This document shows, one piece after another, positions 1-11,972 of a stretch of DNA of 64,000 nucleotides. Under the pieces are notes generated by a model. That model was given only the letters and a program-made list of their open reading frames with translations, made no database searches and was not told the origin of the DNA. Numbering within the stretch: position 1 is the stretch's first letter; each line of letters starts with the position of its first letter. The position numbers and the translations under genes were made by a program. Origin of the DNA: Apiospora phragmitis (taxonomy: Eukaryota > Ascomycota > Sordariomycetes > Amphisphaeriales > Apiosporaceae); NCBI GenBank assembly GCA_038363925.1, contig JAQQWL010000006.1:4258501-4322500 (forward strand), written 5' to 3'.

Positions 1-83
1 TTTTGGCTGCCAACCAGAATCTCTTCGGATTTCTTTCATCCATCCGCTACTCATTTCTCATCCACCAACCAACCCATGACAAC

Positions 84-1738
84 ATGGCTGACCAAGCCAA
101 CAACCACCAAGTACGCCAGTACAACGGTGTGCATGACCTCACTGAGAACGATGTCGATTGGTTCTTCCTAGAGTATCTGATCTGTATCCGCAACACAGAT
201 CCAAACGCTGTCGAGGCCGATCTCGAGCATGGCGGCAAATATCGCCGGAACTACACGGTCTGGCTTGACAATGTATTCAGGGATGAATTCTGGAACAGCT
301 CTATTGAGCCCACGGTTAGTACTATCTTCATGTTTATTGGATTTTTCTGGTCATTGACAAATTCGGCCACAGCCTCCCAGCGAGCCAAAGGAGAATGGCA
401 TCGAAGGATGCGTGATTGTCGGCAAGTTCGAAGAGGTGAGAGACAGCATTCATATTGAATACCAGTCTATATATTATTGTACTAAATGTCGCAGGATCTT
501 CCCAAAAGTGCTAAGAGCCATGCCAATTGGCTCAAAGTCGTGGGAGCACCAGTCCCAATTGCCGTAGCCGAGATGCCACGAACCACCGACTCTCAGCGCA
601 AGAAGAACTGCCCAGCCTACCTGCGAACCCGAGTCGACAACCCGGGCGACAATCTCATCCATGAGTATCTCGACTCCAAGCTGCGCTGGGTTCCTGTCCA
701 GTTCATCGCCTTTCGTGACGGCGATGTCCCCAGTGCGGCCACTAAAGCAGAGGCTATCATCCAGCAGGACGACTACCAGCAGCGAGTCTCTGTTAAGTGG
801 AACTCAAGCGTGCTTATCTATCTCTTCCGCAAGAGATTGTGGCGTAATACGTATGTACAATACATGCTACGTTGTCATTATCCTTTAGCTAACTCGGTTT
901 TCTCGTATAGCGTGACTGGAGGAGTACCTGCTGTGGCAGGCATGCGGGAATACACCGCCAACGATTACCGTATGACTCAGCTCATCAAGGGTATCAAGAA
1001 AGTTTGCGTTGGGGATGAGTTCAGAATTGAAGAGTAAGCGATCCTCTCCAATTGCGGGAAGAATACACACGCCTGACATTTCGCGACAACAGCTAAGTAC
1101 TTCGTGGCTCTTGCTGGCGCCCCCCGCCCTTCCGCCGGAAAATCCTCAGTATCAAGTGCGGCAACAGCGACACCGGCTACGGCCGGGCGCTCAGCGACGC
1201 CGCCCTCACCAAGCTCGCGCAGGCCTGCCCCGGCCTCCAGAACGCCGTGCTGGAGGCGTGCACGAGCATCACCGACAAGGGCCTCGTCTCGCTCCTGCAG
1301 CATTGCCCCGGCATGCGCACCGCCAGCATCACGGGGCACGACCGGGGCTGCGGCAGCGTCACCACCAAGGGTCTCGACACGCTCTGTAAGGATAAGACCC
1401 TCGGCGCCGCGCTCCGCAAGCTCCACCTCGTCGACCAGAACCTCAGCACCTCGGCCGTCAAGAAGCTGTCGAAGAAGCGGCAGGGCCTGGAGATTGCCGA
1501 GGGCACGACCGACGGGGACGGCATCGCCGCCCAGATGGTGGTCTCCATGGGCGGAGGCGGGTCTGTCACGACGTGGAAAGGCGGCAAGGCGGACGGCCAA
1601 TTTGATTCCGACGACGATCCGTACGGTGGTGGTGGCTTCGGTGCTTGGTCCCAACGAGGACGAGGCCGTGGCCGAGGTGGTCAACGTGGGCGCGGCGGGC
1701 AGCGGGGTCGCGGTGGACAGCGCGGACGAGGTGGGTAG
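84..1738 (+). CDS. RNI-like leucine-rich-repeat protein with C-terminal RGG tail, five exons
   Basis: I read five exons: 84-314, 373-435, 495-850, 911-1033 and 1150-1738. All four introns are GT-AG (58, 59, 60 and 116 nt) and all phases fit, giving about 453 residues. ATG 84 is chosen because it is the first ATG in frame, in the context aacATGg. The last exon holds ribonuclease-inhibitor-like LRR sequence: IKCGNSDTGYGRALSDAALT, then LAQACPGLQ, then ITDKGLVSLLQHCPGM. This resembles a fungal RNI-like family that I recognise by eye. It ends in an Arg/Gly tail of repeated QRGRGG, typical of RNA-binding RGG boxes. The N-terminal ~258 residues are not recognised. If intron 4 is not removed, translation stops at 1035-1037, giving a 258-residue protein and leaving the LRR part without an ATG. 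The one-gene model is preferred because the splice restores the LRR frame exactly. Function unknown; protein or RNA scaffolding is a guess. Confidence 0.65.
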
Positions 1739-2156
1739 GATGAGGATTGGAATTCCATGCAATCCTGTCTTGCAGACTTACCCTTTTAATCGCAGTGGCT
1801 TTGGGTCTTCAATTACACTGACGGCTGGGCCACTGCCCTCATTCTCAACTAGCAGGCAATTTGGGACAGAGTCCATCCTATCGGACTTGGTGTACAATAC
1901 TCCGTAGGACTAAATGATATTACTACACGGTCCAATTCAACTTGAATTCATCTATTACTTGTTTCATGTGTTGATCCCGAATGGCAGGTTCTGTTTTGAT
2001 TCATGCCCAGCCTTTGAAGTTCTCTCACCACCATCTTGATTCCGAGGCGCGCCCCCACCTCCAATTGACCCTCCAGGGTGGAAATCAGGGGACAGGTTCC
2101 AGGACGTCGAGTTCGTGTTGTCGCCGGCTCGACCTAAAGGTAGTCATTAATAGCAT
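1739..2156. other. Intergenic, between convergent genes
   Basis: About 0.4 kb between the stop of the LRR gene and the stop of the minus-strand membrane protein gene. It should hold both 3' UTRs. I see no convincing coding sequence or repeat. Confidence 0.6.
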
Positions 2157-2903
2157 TCAGTGGAAGCAGCCGCCGAAGCACTTCCCGGTGGCTGCCAATC
2201 CGTACAGCATGATGGTGCCCACGCCCGTGAGCCAGGGCCCGACCCAGGCGGCCACCTTGTTGACGGTGCTGATCTCGCAGAGGCCACAGCAGCCGGGCTG
2301 GGGGTCCGCCTCGAGCAGCTTCTTCTCGCGCCGGCCTTTCGGGGACAGCGAGATGCGGTCCTTGTAGAAGACGACCTGGCCCTGGTCCGGATCGGCTTCG
2401 TGCTGACGCTGGGGTTTGGGGTGGTGTTCGTACTCTGTCAAGCGTGTCAGCGTACGATGGGTGTCAATTGGTAGGTGGATAGAGAAGTAAGCTTACCTGG
2501 CGGGGGGAGCGGACCGGGGTCTCTCGTCTAAAACCACCGAATCCAGGCTCCAGCACGGCGAGTTCTCATGCCCGGTCGAGTACCAGCTGTTACGCCCATA
2601 CGGATTCCGCACGGGAAGTCGTGCCGAGGGCGGCTGCAGCCGAGTCGGATCGAGCTGCTGTTGCCGCTTCTGCTCCGACTTGCGGAGCAGGCTTAGGCGG
2701 GCCTTTATTCCAGACGGCAACCGCGACACGCGCGGCAGACCTTCGTCGGACGAGCTGACGGAAGTCGCTGAGACATTCCTCAAATGCCTTGTATATGACT
2801 CATGTTGCTGGCGGTCGGGGGCGCGTCCGCGACCGGTAGAGGATACGGACCGTCGTGTATCGCTACGGCGGCTAGAGTGCGACTTTTTGGAGTGGATTGA
2901 CAT
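2157..2903 (-). CDS. Small basic, Ser/Arg-rich protein with C-terminal membrane segment (hypothetical), junction uncertain
   Basis: The first exon starts at ATG 2903 (MSIHSKKSHSSRRSDTRRSV) and is Ser/Arg-rich and probably disordered. The second coding segment ends at TGA 2159-2157. It contains a Cys motif (PGCCGLCEIS) followed by a hydrophobic stretch, AAWVGPWLTGVGTIMLYGLA, likely a membrane segment. A well-formed intron lies between them: donor GTAAGC at 2496, CTGAC branch near 2450, acceptor AG at 2435. However, this 62-nt intron (or 64 nt with the next AG) puts the second exon out of the membrane-segment frame. The two segments are in the same frame only if a multiple of three is removed, so a one-base indel or an unusual junction is implied. 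About 230 residues expected. I do not recognise the family. Confidence 0.5.
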
Positions 2904-4320
2904 ATAAGTTGGTGATGGATGGGGGTTTCCGAACTGGACAGTTTTGGTCGCTTAATGGACAGGTCACATATGCATACCGAAAACCGTTCCAGAGGTAACG
3001 CATGGGCATATATCTTATATCTACAGCTCTCAAGGAAAGAAATTCAGTCACGTTGCAATAGATATGCAGGTGGTGAAGACGGTGCAGGTTGCAGACCCAC
3101 CCACCGAAGACTCTAGCATTTCCTGGTTTCGACGTCTCCAATCCCGCGATGGTACTCCAGGGCCACCCCGAATCAGGGCGAGCCTCTGGCGAACCAAGGC
3201 CGGGACAGGTAAAGGATCTGCCGGGATGGAGAACCAACTACGCGTCGCCGTAACTCAGCCATTCGATTGATGCAATCGTTGACTATTCTGTTACCTAACA
3301 AGCGGCCTGAATACTCGGACACGACGGCGGCTCATGGTACGATACCGACGGCTCCAGATGGTCTAGAAGCATTAGCGGGTCCAAGGGTTTGTATTCTGGT
3401 CTTTAGCAATTCCCGGCAATTCCTCCCAGAGCCTGCAAAGCCCCTGCGGCTAACTGCGGGGGAGACCGTGCACTGCTGATCTCACGGACCAAACAGCCGA
3501 CCGAGATGAGGGCTTTCATAACGATCATCGCATCACCAACGCGGCCTGATACCAATCTCCCTGTCAATTCTTTGCCTGTGTATTGCCTCGTGCTATGGGT
3601 AGAATCTCTTCCGTTCAGTCATGAGGCTTAATAACTCAGTGAATACGATGACCCGGGAAGTGGAAAAGCCCCACATCAGGTAATACATACGCATAGTCGA
3701 CTCGGCAAGGTCGCACAGAATCTCGTTCAGGCCAAGTCGTCCAAGTTGGTTAAATATCATCACCAATTTCAAATTTGGTGCGCTGATCACTTCATGTTGA
3801 TCGAACCATCTGTTGAATCAACACTGAATACTTTCATGCTAGCTGATCATTTTTCAACATTTTCTGAACCCATTTTCTCGCAAGCATGACGAGCCAATTG
3901 GGCCCTGTACAGTGCCATTGATTGGAAAAAACTCGAGGCAGAGATCTAAGTCAGTATGCGCACCTTCCAAACAGCATTTTATGCCTTGGACTTTCATCTC
4001 TCAGCTCTCAGCTTTCAGCATTCACCTCTGGACCTAGAATTGTCTCAGCGTGTTGTCTCACCCACACATGATAGTTCTCCCAAGACCTATCTCATGTTTT
4101 GTATTCCAAGTAATGCTGACGACTGGTAAGCCCATACTATTAACACTACATTCGCCCGGCCCATTCTGTTATTTGCTGCCGTGGTTGTTTTTGTTGGATT
4201 CTTGATGCTTGATCGACGCACGTCACGGGCATCGTGGATCTGTCCGTGGCCAACCTATCGTCCTTGCTACGCACCGGCCAGTGGTAGCTGAACTTCTACG
4301 AGGTGTGTCTTTCGGGGGAC
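2904..4320. other. Intergenic, 1.4 kb
   Basis: Promoter side of both neighbours: the minus-strand gene ending at 2903 and the HET gene starting at 4321. Short open frames exist on both strands, but none has a recognisable motif, splice structure or convincing start. Composition is ordinary and not RIP-mutated. Confidence 0.5.
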
Positions 4321-6185
4321 ATGCCCATTTCACCCGAGCTTTCGGGGGATAATCTATATGCCCCTCTCAATCCAGCTACGTTGGAGGTGAGATTTTTGAA
4401 GCTACAGCCCGGCACATTCGACCAGGCAATACACTGTGACTTGCAGGCCTGTCCCTTGGGCCATCATCCAAAGTACGAAACACTCTCATACGTTTGGGGC
4501 GATGCGTCCGTGAAAAAGCCCGTCTATGTCAACGGCCATCTTGTCCAGGTCACCTATAATTTTGCAACTGCCCTCAAGTACTTACGTCACCGCTGGAGAC
4601 CGCGGCACCCTCTGGGTGGATGCCATATGCATCAACCAGGCCGACAATGCGGAGAAGAATTCCCAAGTGCCGTTGATGAGTCGGATATACTCGCAATGCT
4701 CGCAGACTGTGGCCTGGCTCGGCCTGCCGAACCCCCAGATGCTGCCGGTCATAGCGCTCATGAGCCCTTTCGTTTCGTTTCGGTACTTGCGGGAGAAGGC
4801 ACGTCAGATATCGGTTGGTGTATTGGTGTATACTTCTATCAATAACACAATGAGAAGAAGCATCTTCTACAAAACGGTGGGACTTGCTACCATACTCGTC
4901 TCCAATTTTCCTTACTGGTCTCGAATTTGGACATACCAGGAGTTTTGGTTACCAAAGAAAACAATACTCGTCTGCGGTGATCTGGTTTTCCAACCCCCTA
5001 TTCGTTCGCAAAGGCCCGATGCGCAAATGATCGTTCGGAATGCGTATACCACTCCAAGAAATACGGGCAGTGCTGATGCGAGTCTATGTGCAGAATGGGC
5101 GCAGCTAGTGAGGGAGTGGGAAGGACACGCGACAGAGCACCGCTTTCAGTATGGCTTTACGCACGAATCATTTGGCGAGTGACGCCGAAGCGTAGAGACA
5201 GCCTTCCGACGTTGTTGTTGGACACCAGGGGACGCCAATGCACAAATATTCGCGACCGCATATATGGGCTGTATGCATTCAGCCCCCGACTGCAAGAGGT
5301 ATATCCAGTCAACTACAACAAGCCTTCCTGCGTCGTGATGTACGAAAGCACTGCGGCGGGCATTTGGGAATCACGCATGTTCCTATACACGAGTTTCGCA
5401 CTACATATGGCCCAGCCTATAGGCGTGTCAATTCCATCGTGGGCCCTTGATTTCACTCAGCCATTCGGTTCTCCAACGAGAATACCGATGTTGTTCGTAC
5501 CCGAGACCACAGAACCAGGTTATTCCTTCCTTGAGCCCAAAGCGTGCGTCCTGAATCGTGCGATACTCCGCCTCCCTGCCCATGTCATGGGGACCTGCTC
5601 AAGCCTGCTTCAACTCAACCATGATCAAACTGAGCTGGCTGGAGAACTCTCGCGCCTCCTAAAGAAGACGGATGAGTATCACATGCGCATCTGGTTGGCC
5701 CTGGCATCATTCATCGACCTGGACAAAGTGACCCTAAACTATCTACTATTGCAAAGCATGTTGCAATATTTTTCACAACAACCGTCGCAGCGCGGGGAGG
5801 GTACGTTTGATTGGGGGATTTCGCCAGAAGTCTTTGAAATGGCCATCCTACATCCCCTAGCGGGTAAGTCAGTAACTCTGCTTGATGCTGTGGCCCAATA
5901 TCGGGAAGAGCAAAGAGCTCCATCCGTAGCCTGCATCGTATCGGGTAGTGCCTTTCAGGGTGACTTGATAGTCCTGCCTGCATCTCATAGGCCGGTCATG
6001 GCACTGAGACGGAGCCAGCCGCCGCAGACCGTTGCGCCGGGGTCGGACGCCTATTTCACACCATGGTTGGGGTGGTGTGGGTTGAAAGTATGTCGGAAAC
6101 GAGGGGAAAGGATATGGGCGATGATGGCAAACGCCTGGTGGCCGCCACTCGCAGCATGGAACACACAGACTTCGTTATCCAGTAG
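4321..6185 (+). pseudogene. HET-domain (heterokaryon incompatibility) protein, broken by frame shifts
   Basis: HET proteins act in fungal non-self recognition and can trigger cell death. The domain hallmarks are clear but spread over three frames. From ATG 4321 one frame gives YETLSYVWGD, then VYVNGHLVQVTYNFATALKYL. The next frame gives TLWVDAICINQADNAEKNSQ, MSRIYSQCSQTVAWLGLPNP and YWSRIWTYQEF. The third gives LLLDTRGRQCTNIRDRIYGL and GDLIVLPASHRP. Break 1 is one extra C at 4590-4591: without it the reading runs LRHAGDRGTLWVDA. Break 2 lies between about 5150 and 5185. Break 3 is near 6060: after it a frame reading MVGVVWVESMSE, typical of HET C-termini, runs to TAG 6183-6185, while the unshifted frame runs to 6222. 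No intron explains any break. Length corrected for breaks is about 620 residues. Either a recent pseudogene or several assembly indels. Confidence 0.85.
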
Positions 6186-6229
6186 CCCAGGCCCCTCGTT
6201 GGTGCGTCATGTTACCTTGTAACTCATTA

Positions 6230-6960
6230 ATTAAGCACCCTAACCACTTAGCCGTCCTACCACATAAGCAGCTACCCAAATTGACTACCGATAAGCGAAG
6301 TCCCCTAACCCCCTTTTCGTATATAAGTCAGCATCCAACCCCCTTATCAATAATTGAAGGATATTACCAGAATCGTCACTTCTCGTGCTTTCTAGCCATG
6401 CCTATCCTAACCCTTGAATACGCCATTTTAGCCGTATAAGCTGGCGAGTCGGAACGTGCAGCCTTTAAAAAACCCAAGGTACCCCGAGCCACCTCACGGG
6501 ACAGAATTAGGGGCAGACCGACCCGGACCAAGTCTAAGGAGTCCGTTAGGGCTCTCTCTCTTTCGCCCAGGAGGAATATTTTAAAACCTAAGCTATCCGA
6601 TAGGCGTAGCTAAGCCTTGCCCCTAAGTATAACGTATTCCGGCTATTCGTCGCCCGGCTATTTAAAACAGACCAGCACGCCCTGCACCTTAGAATCCATT
6701 AAGTAAGGAGATTCATCGCCCGTCACCTTAAGTTAAAAACTATACTAGCTATAATAATAAACTTTCGACGCGTTTATTATATATTTAAAGAGAATATCTA
6801 GTTTTTTTTCTACTTTAAAGTAAGATTTTATTAAGAATATTCTCGCTTATTTTATTTATAATATAATTGAAATTAATAATATTATAAGTTTAAATAATAA
6901 ATATTATATAATTAATTTAATCGAATTAATTAAAATCCTTATTTAAAATACTACTTATCG
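6230..6960 (+). mobile_element. Pogo-type transposase N-terminal fragment at the edge of RIP block 1
   Basis: From about 6399 the plus strand reads a weak copy of a Pogo/Fot1 transposase N-terminus: KKPKVPRATSRDRIRGRPTR (HTH_psq-like), then SKESVRALSLS. After a one-base shift near 6565 it reads QEEYFKT and later LHLRIH, VRRFIARHLKLK, which match the CENP-B/Tc5-type second helix-turn-helix. Several in-frame stops are present. This fragment is much less AT-rich than what follows at about 6760, so it marks the transition into the RIP block. No terminal repeat could be assigned, and the catalytic domain is not recognisable downstream. Confidence 0.6.
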
Positions 6961-8115
6961 CGAGTAAATAATAGTTATAAGATTTATAAATATAAATAAT
7001 ATTATTTTACTCTTTTTTATTATTTTTAAACCGCGGCGATAATTTATAACTTATAAATAAATCTTTAAAATTAATTATTCGTTTATTTATTTAAAAAATA
7101 AATTAATAATAAACTAGCGATAATATAGTTATAAAATATTTATTTATTATAAATAAAACCGGAAAACTCGAAGTAATAACGGTGTTACAGTGCGTTTAAA
7201 CTAACCACTACGCTATAAAGCAAAAGCTTCGAAAATAACTAGACGGTCATTTCTGTCTAATTCTACGCCTTAAGCGCTACCTCGCGAGGGACTAACCCGC
7301 CGATTATAATAAACGGTTACTTATTTTAAATAATTATCATAATTATATATAAAACTATTTTATTATAAAATAAATAATTAATAAAGTTTAATTATTATAT
7401 TTATTAATATTTAATTTTTATATATTATAGCTTTAAATATTAAAGATTTAAAAATATTTAATTCTTCGTTATTAATTAATGTTTAATATAAACATAAATA
7501 TTATTAGAATAGCAAGAACTAAGGTTTTCTATATTACTCTAAAAAAGGTGTTACGTACCTATGCGTACGAACCCCTTTCCTATTTCATTAAAAGGGCATA
7601 CGATACCCCTCGTAGCTCGTATTAAAGATAAATATAAATAATAGAATATAACGATTAAACCCCGATTGAACCCGGGACCTGTACGTACGTATAAAAGCCT
7701 ATTTAATAAATATAGTTAATTTTATTTAAGCATAATATTAAGCTTAAAAACTAGATTTTAAACTTAAAATAATAATTAATAAATAACGAGCTATTAGAAT
7801 TTATTTAGGGAATATTTTTAAACCTTTAAATTCTCGGTTATATAAATAAGAATAAAGCCGCGGTTAAAAGAATTATCCCTTTAAATTTTAAATAACTTAA
7901 TAATTAATAAATATTTATTTAAAAAGCGTTTATATTTATTAGCTTTTAATATAAATATTAAATTAAAACTTTAATTTATAATAAAAATACTTAACTTAAT
8001 AATATTTATAAAAGGCTATTATTTTATAAGCTTAAAAAAAGGCTTACTATTTTAAATAATTAATTAACTAAATTTAAATAAAAGAAAATCCGTTTATAAG
8101 TTAAATTAAATAAAG
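6771..8115. repeat. RIP-mutated AT-rich DNA, unresolved except one solo LTR
   Basis: Very AT-rich sequence with stops in all frames. Most remaining C and G sit in CpG, as expected after RIP. Apart from the 207-bp LTR-like repeat inside it, I could not assign a family. It probably holds degraded transposon sequence. Confidence 0.6.
7502..7708 (+). repeat. Solo-LTR-like repeat, copy 1
   Basis: A 207-bp repeat starting TATTAGAAT and ending TTTAATA. This corresponds to TG...CA ends with RIP transitions. It is flanked by the perfect 5-bp duplication AATAT (7497-7501 and 7709-7713). The same unit occurs at 10021, 13701, 42845 and, reversed, at 50049. Confidence 0.85.
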
Positions 8116-8650
8116 TGTTATAACTTAATTTAATTATACGACTTAAACTTACTTTTAACACAGCTTTATAATACCCCGGAATATATATAAAACTTAAAAT
8201 AAGCTAGCCTCACTTAGTTAATATTTACGACTTATTAATAATAACGAAACTAGTCGCTAGGAATACGATAATAGTTATTAAAGAAAAAGTACGAGATAAA
8301 ATAATAACGATAATACTAGGTAATTAAGATAAACTAGACAGTTAAAACTAAATGGCTAGAACTAAATAAATAAGCCTAGATAAGCTAGGACCGTACGAAC
8401 TAAACGGATAACTAACTTAGGTCTCGTAGAGATAAGATAAAGGGATAATATACCTAGGGATGTTAAGAGCGGACGGATCATGGTAATTTAAATAAGCTAG
8501 TAAAAGAGATCACTAGTTAACGATACGACTTTAAAGGGAATTAATAAAAGAGAAATTAAATATATAATAATAAGCGATTATTTATATATTTTATATAAAT
8601 ACTCTTATTTTAATAATTAATTTAAATATGAATTTAATTTATTAATAAAG
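8116..8650 (+). repeat. 5' LTR of Gypsy family 2, truncated
   Basis: About 535 bp matching the first part of the LTR at 13547, for example the shared CCCGGAATATATA and AAGGGATAATATAC stretches. The match stops near TTTATTAATAA and pol sequence follows directly, so the last ~190 bp of this LTR are missing. Confidence 0.8.
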
Positions 8651-9470
8651 AATAGCTTAGACTTATAAACGCTATAAAGGTTAAATCTTTTTTAAAACTA
8701 ATTAATTATTATTAAATCATTATCCCCGGATTTAATAAATTAATAGTATTTTTTTAAACTTAATAAAAAAGGACGAATTATTTTAATAAACTAAAAAAAA
8801 GCCGAAACCTTTTATAGTATAAAAGAACGTATCCTTAACGAACTAATACTTCGAGTAATAAATTTTATAAATCTTTTCGAAAATAAAACTAATATATTAA
8901 ACTATATAATCGAAAGGTAATTAAATTAACGAAATAATAGTAAAAATTCGAACTTTATCGTATTTTTTTATAAAAATTAAATAAATTAAAGCTTAATTAT
9001 TAAATTTATAATAAAAACCTCTTGATTATTATTAAAACTTATAAAAAATAAAGATACTATTTTAATAAAACGGTAAAACTAATAAAAGTTTATATTAATT
9101 ATAAAAACCTTATAATATTTATTATAATTAAAAACTTAAATAAATAGTAAATCTAATAGTTTAACTTCTTATTAAGATTTAACCTTATTATTATTTATTA
9201 TAAAAATAGCGAGAATAATCGCGTTAACGTATTAAACTAACGATTAAATTATTAAAAAGAAATCTTATTTAAAACGACAACTATTTTAACTTATAATTAA
9301 AATAATAACTTTACGCTATTACGTTAATTAAACGCTATAAACCGCGTTTAATATAATAAAGACTAAATTACTAAGTTTAAATAACTTAACCGGACCTTCG
9401 ATTTTATTAATTATATTAAAAACTACTTTAAAGACCGCGATAGCTTTATCTTTTATCGAAATAAGATTTA

Positions 9471-9624
9471 TATCCTTAAGTAATACCGCGAGAACTTCGT
9501 TAAAGACATCTACGAACACCTCGCGTACGAATATTAAAAAGTATTTATATCCTTAAGTAATACCGCAAGGACTTCGTTAAAGACTTCTACGAACACCTCG
9601 CGTACGAATATTAAAAAGTATTTA
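9471..9624. repeat. 77-bp tandem duplication inside Gypsy family 2 pol
   Basis: Two adjacent units, 9471-9547 and 9548-9624, both start TATCCTTAAGTAATACCGC and end AAAAAGTATTTA. They differ at only a few bases, some of them transitions. The equivalent part of the family 1 Gypsy (near 32450) has a single unit, so the duplication is specific to this copy or family. Confidence 0.85.
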
Positions 9625-9918
9625 AAACTTAAAAACGAACTATTAAGTGATTTAATTACGAAAACTTTAAGTTAATTATAGTTAAAATAATCGGCGAATA
9701 TAACTTTTATAATAAAACTAAGGCCGTTATATATTAATTATACGAAGAATTATAATTAATTTTACCGTTAAATAAAGCGTAGAAAATACTCGTATTTAAC
9801 TTTATAATTAAGCTACCCTTATTTATAGAACCATTAATTAAAGTTAATTATAATAGTATTTTAATAATTACGAATAAATTTATAAAATATATCTACTTTT
9901 TACTATATAAAAGGTTTA

Positions 9919-11972
9919 ACGTATCTTATAAGCGAATATCTTATTCTTTTACACCCTTTTTAATAAAATATAAATTAATTTTATTATAACGTATTTAATA
10001 TATTAAAATTAATCGGAATCTATTAAAACAGCTAGAACTAAAGCTGTCTATATTACTCTAAAAAGGGTACTACGTACCTACGCGCACGAACCCCTTTCCT
10101 ATTTCATTAAGAGGGGCATACGATACCCCTCGCAGCTCGTATTTAAGATAGATATGAATAATAGAATAAGAACGATTAAACCCCGATTAAAACCGGAACC
10201 ACCGTACGTACGAGAGCCTATTTAATAGAATCCTTATTTTTAAATATTTCTATATTATTTTAATAAGTACGCGTATTATACCCGGGCTTTCCGTAAATTT
10301 TATAGCGTTATAAGCGTGTTTTAAACGTCTTCGTACAACCACTCCTCTAACGCGATTCGTTTTATAACTATTTATTAATATTTTTTTAAAACTATAAATC
10401 TTTTTTAGTTTATATATAAAATAACTTTTTATTTTATAACGGTTTTTTTATACGACGGCGCCGGCTAAATATTTTATTTATTTTTTAAAGTATCGCGTTT
10501 TTATTTTTTAAAAAAGTAACTCGGTGTATAATATACGTTATAACTTTTATAATTTAATTAAAATTAATTAAAATAAACGTTAAAAAACTATTTTAATACT
10601 ATATAATACGGTTTCGAACGTATTTAGTTTAGGATTAAGTTTTAATCGAGTTATTTAAAGTTTTTAATTTTTAAAGAATAAATAAGCCGAAAAACGTCCC
10701 CCTAAAATATTAAAATACGTAGCTTTATATCTAATTATAAAATAATATATTCCGGATCGTACAAAATAAGTCCTATTCCTCGAAAGTTTCCTTATATATT
10801 CGAAACCATGAAAATCGCTTAAAACGCTTTTAAAAACGCTAGTAAGAAGCCCTCCTTTAAAATATAGGTAATATACGCCTGTATAAAATATTTAATTTCT
10901 TTCTCGTACGCTTTTTTTAATATATAAAAATAGCCGACATTAAAGGGTTAAAGCTTATATAACGAATAAGAAGGTATATAAAATATAATAATCGAGTTCT
11001 TTTTATAATAAAGCTCGAAAGCTATTAATTAATAGCTTTCGTAGTCGTTTAAGACTAGGAGGTGATAATAACTCTTTGTATAAAACTTAGTATATTAATT
11101 AAAGTATCGAATCTAGTCCGCGATTCTTTTATTCGTAATCTAGCTATTTTTAATAATTATAATCACCTAATCCTTTAGTAATAAGCTATTTTTATATTAA
11201 AAAAAGAGGGGCGTTTTCTCGATAAAAATAATATACGAAGGAATAACATAACCGTATAATCCGACGCCTTAATAATTATAACCTATTCTCGGTTCCTTTA
11301 TTATATTACCCTAGGCCTTCCGCATCGATCGGAAGTGGTTATAACTATTTCGGACGAAATTTAGCCTATAAAAAAGCCGGTTTTATTAAAATTATAAATA
11401 TCCTCCTTTTAAATCCCGTATTTATAAATTATATTATATATAAAGGTAAACTACGCGCGATACGCGTTGGGGATTTTTATAAAGGATTTTTTAATAATCG
11501 ATTTTTTAGTTAAAACGCGTCCGGAGGTCTAGTTATTATTATACGAAGTTAAAGGCCTAATTAACGCCGACGCGTCCCGCATTACGTAAGCTAAATAATT
11601 AATTCGCTATATCTTTTATACTATTTAGCCGGGGAAAAAACGATCGCGTATTTAAATTAATAATATATCGAATAATCGTATCTTTTTCGGAATTTAAAAG
11701 CTTTTAAAAATTTATAAATATTTCGCGTCGTATAGGTTATTTATTTCGTTTACGCTATAAAGATTTTAATAAGACGTAATAAATTAATACAGCCTTTTAT
11801 ATATTTAAAATTAAGTCTTTTTAAAGCGCTTAAAGCGCTAGAATTATATTACTTTCTTTTTAAAGTTATAGTATTTTCGGACGTAAAAGAATATAAAAAA
11901 AGATTAAGGCTATAAGGAAATTTATGAAAGTGGGACATTCGCTTGTATAGGATATTCGCTTGTGGGATACGT
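9919..11972 (-). mobile_element. Fot1/Pogo-like DNA transposon, copy A (contains a solo LTR)
   Basis: Terminal inverted repeats ACGTATC...GATACGT flanked by TA (9917-9918 and 11973-11974). Each end carries two AAGCGAATAT-type sub-repeats about 16 bp apart. It is 2054 bp long because the 207-bp LTR at 10021 plus a 5-bp duplication is inserted; without it the length is about 1.84 kb. The transposase lies on the minus strand, as in copies C, D and E, and is heavily RIP-mutated. Inserted in Gypsy family 2. Confidence 0.9.
10021..10227 (+). repeat. Solo-LTR-like repeat, copy 2, inside Fot1/Pogo copy A
   Basis: A 207-bp unit starting TATTAAAACAG and ending TTTAATA, flanked by GAATC on both sides (10016-10020 and 10228-10232). 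The uninterrupted sequence at the same place in copy D reads CGGAATCCTTATT, which confirms that GAATC is the target duplication and fixes both ends. Confidence 0.92.

Noticed and set aside
2872..3237. 121-codon minus-strand frame overlapping the start of the gene at 2157-2903
   Set aside because: Overlaps that gene on the same strand in another frame, no motif, no splice structure.
7660..7690. GGTTCAAT-like motif in the 207-bp repeat, reminiscent of a tRNA B box (SINE)
   Set aside because: No A box at the right spacing, no poly-A tail, and the ends and 5-bp duplications fit an LTR better.
9328..9519. 63-codon minus-strand frame in the AT block
   Set aside because: Antisense to Gypsy pol, low-complexity composition produced by RIP.
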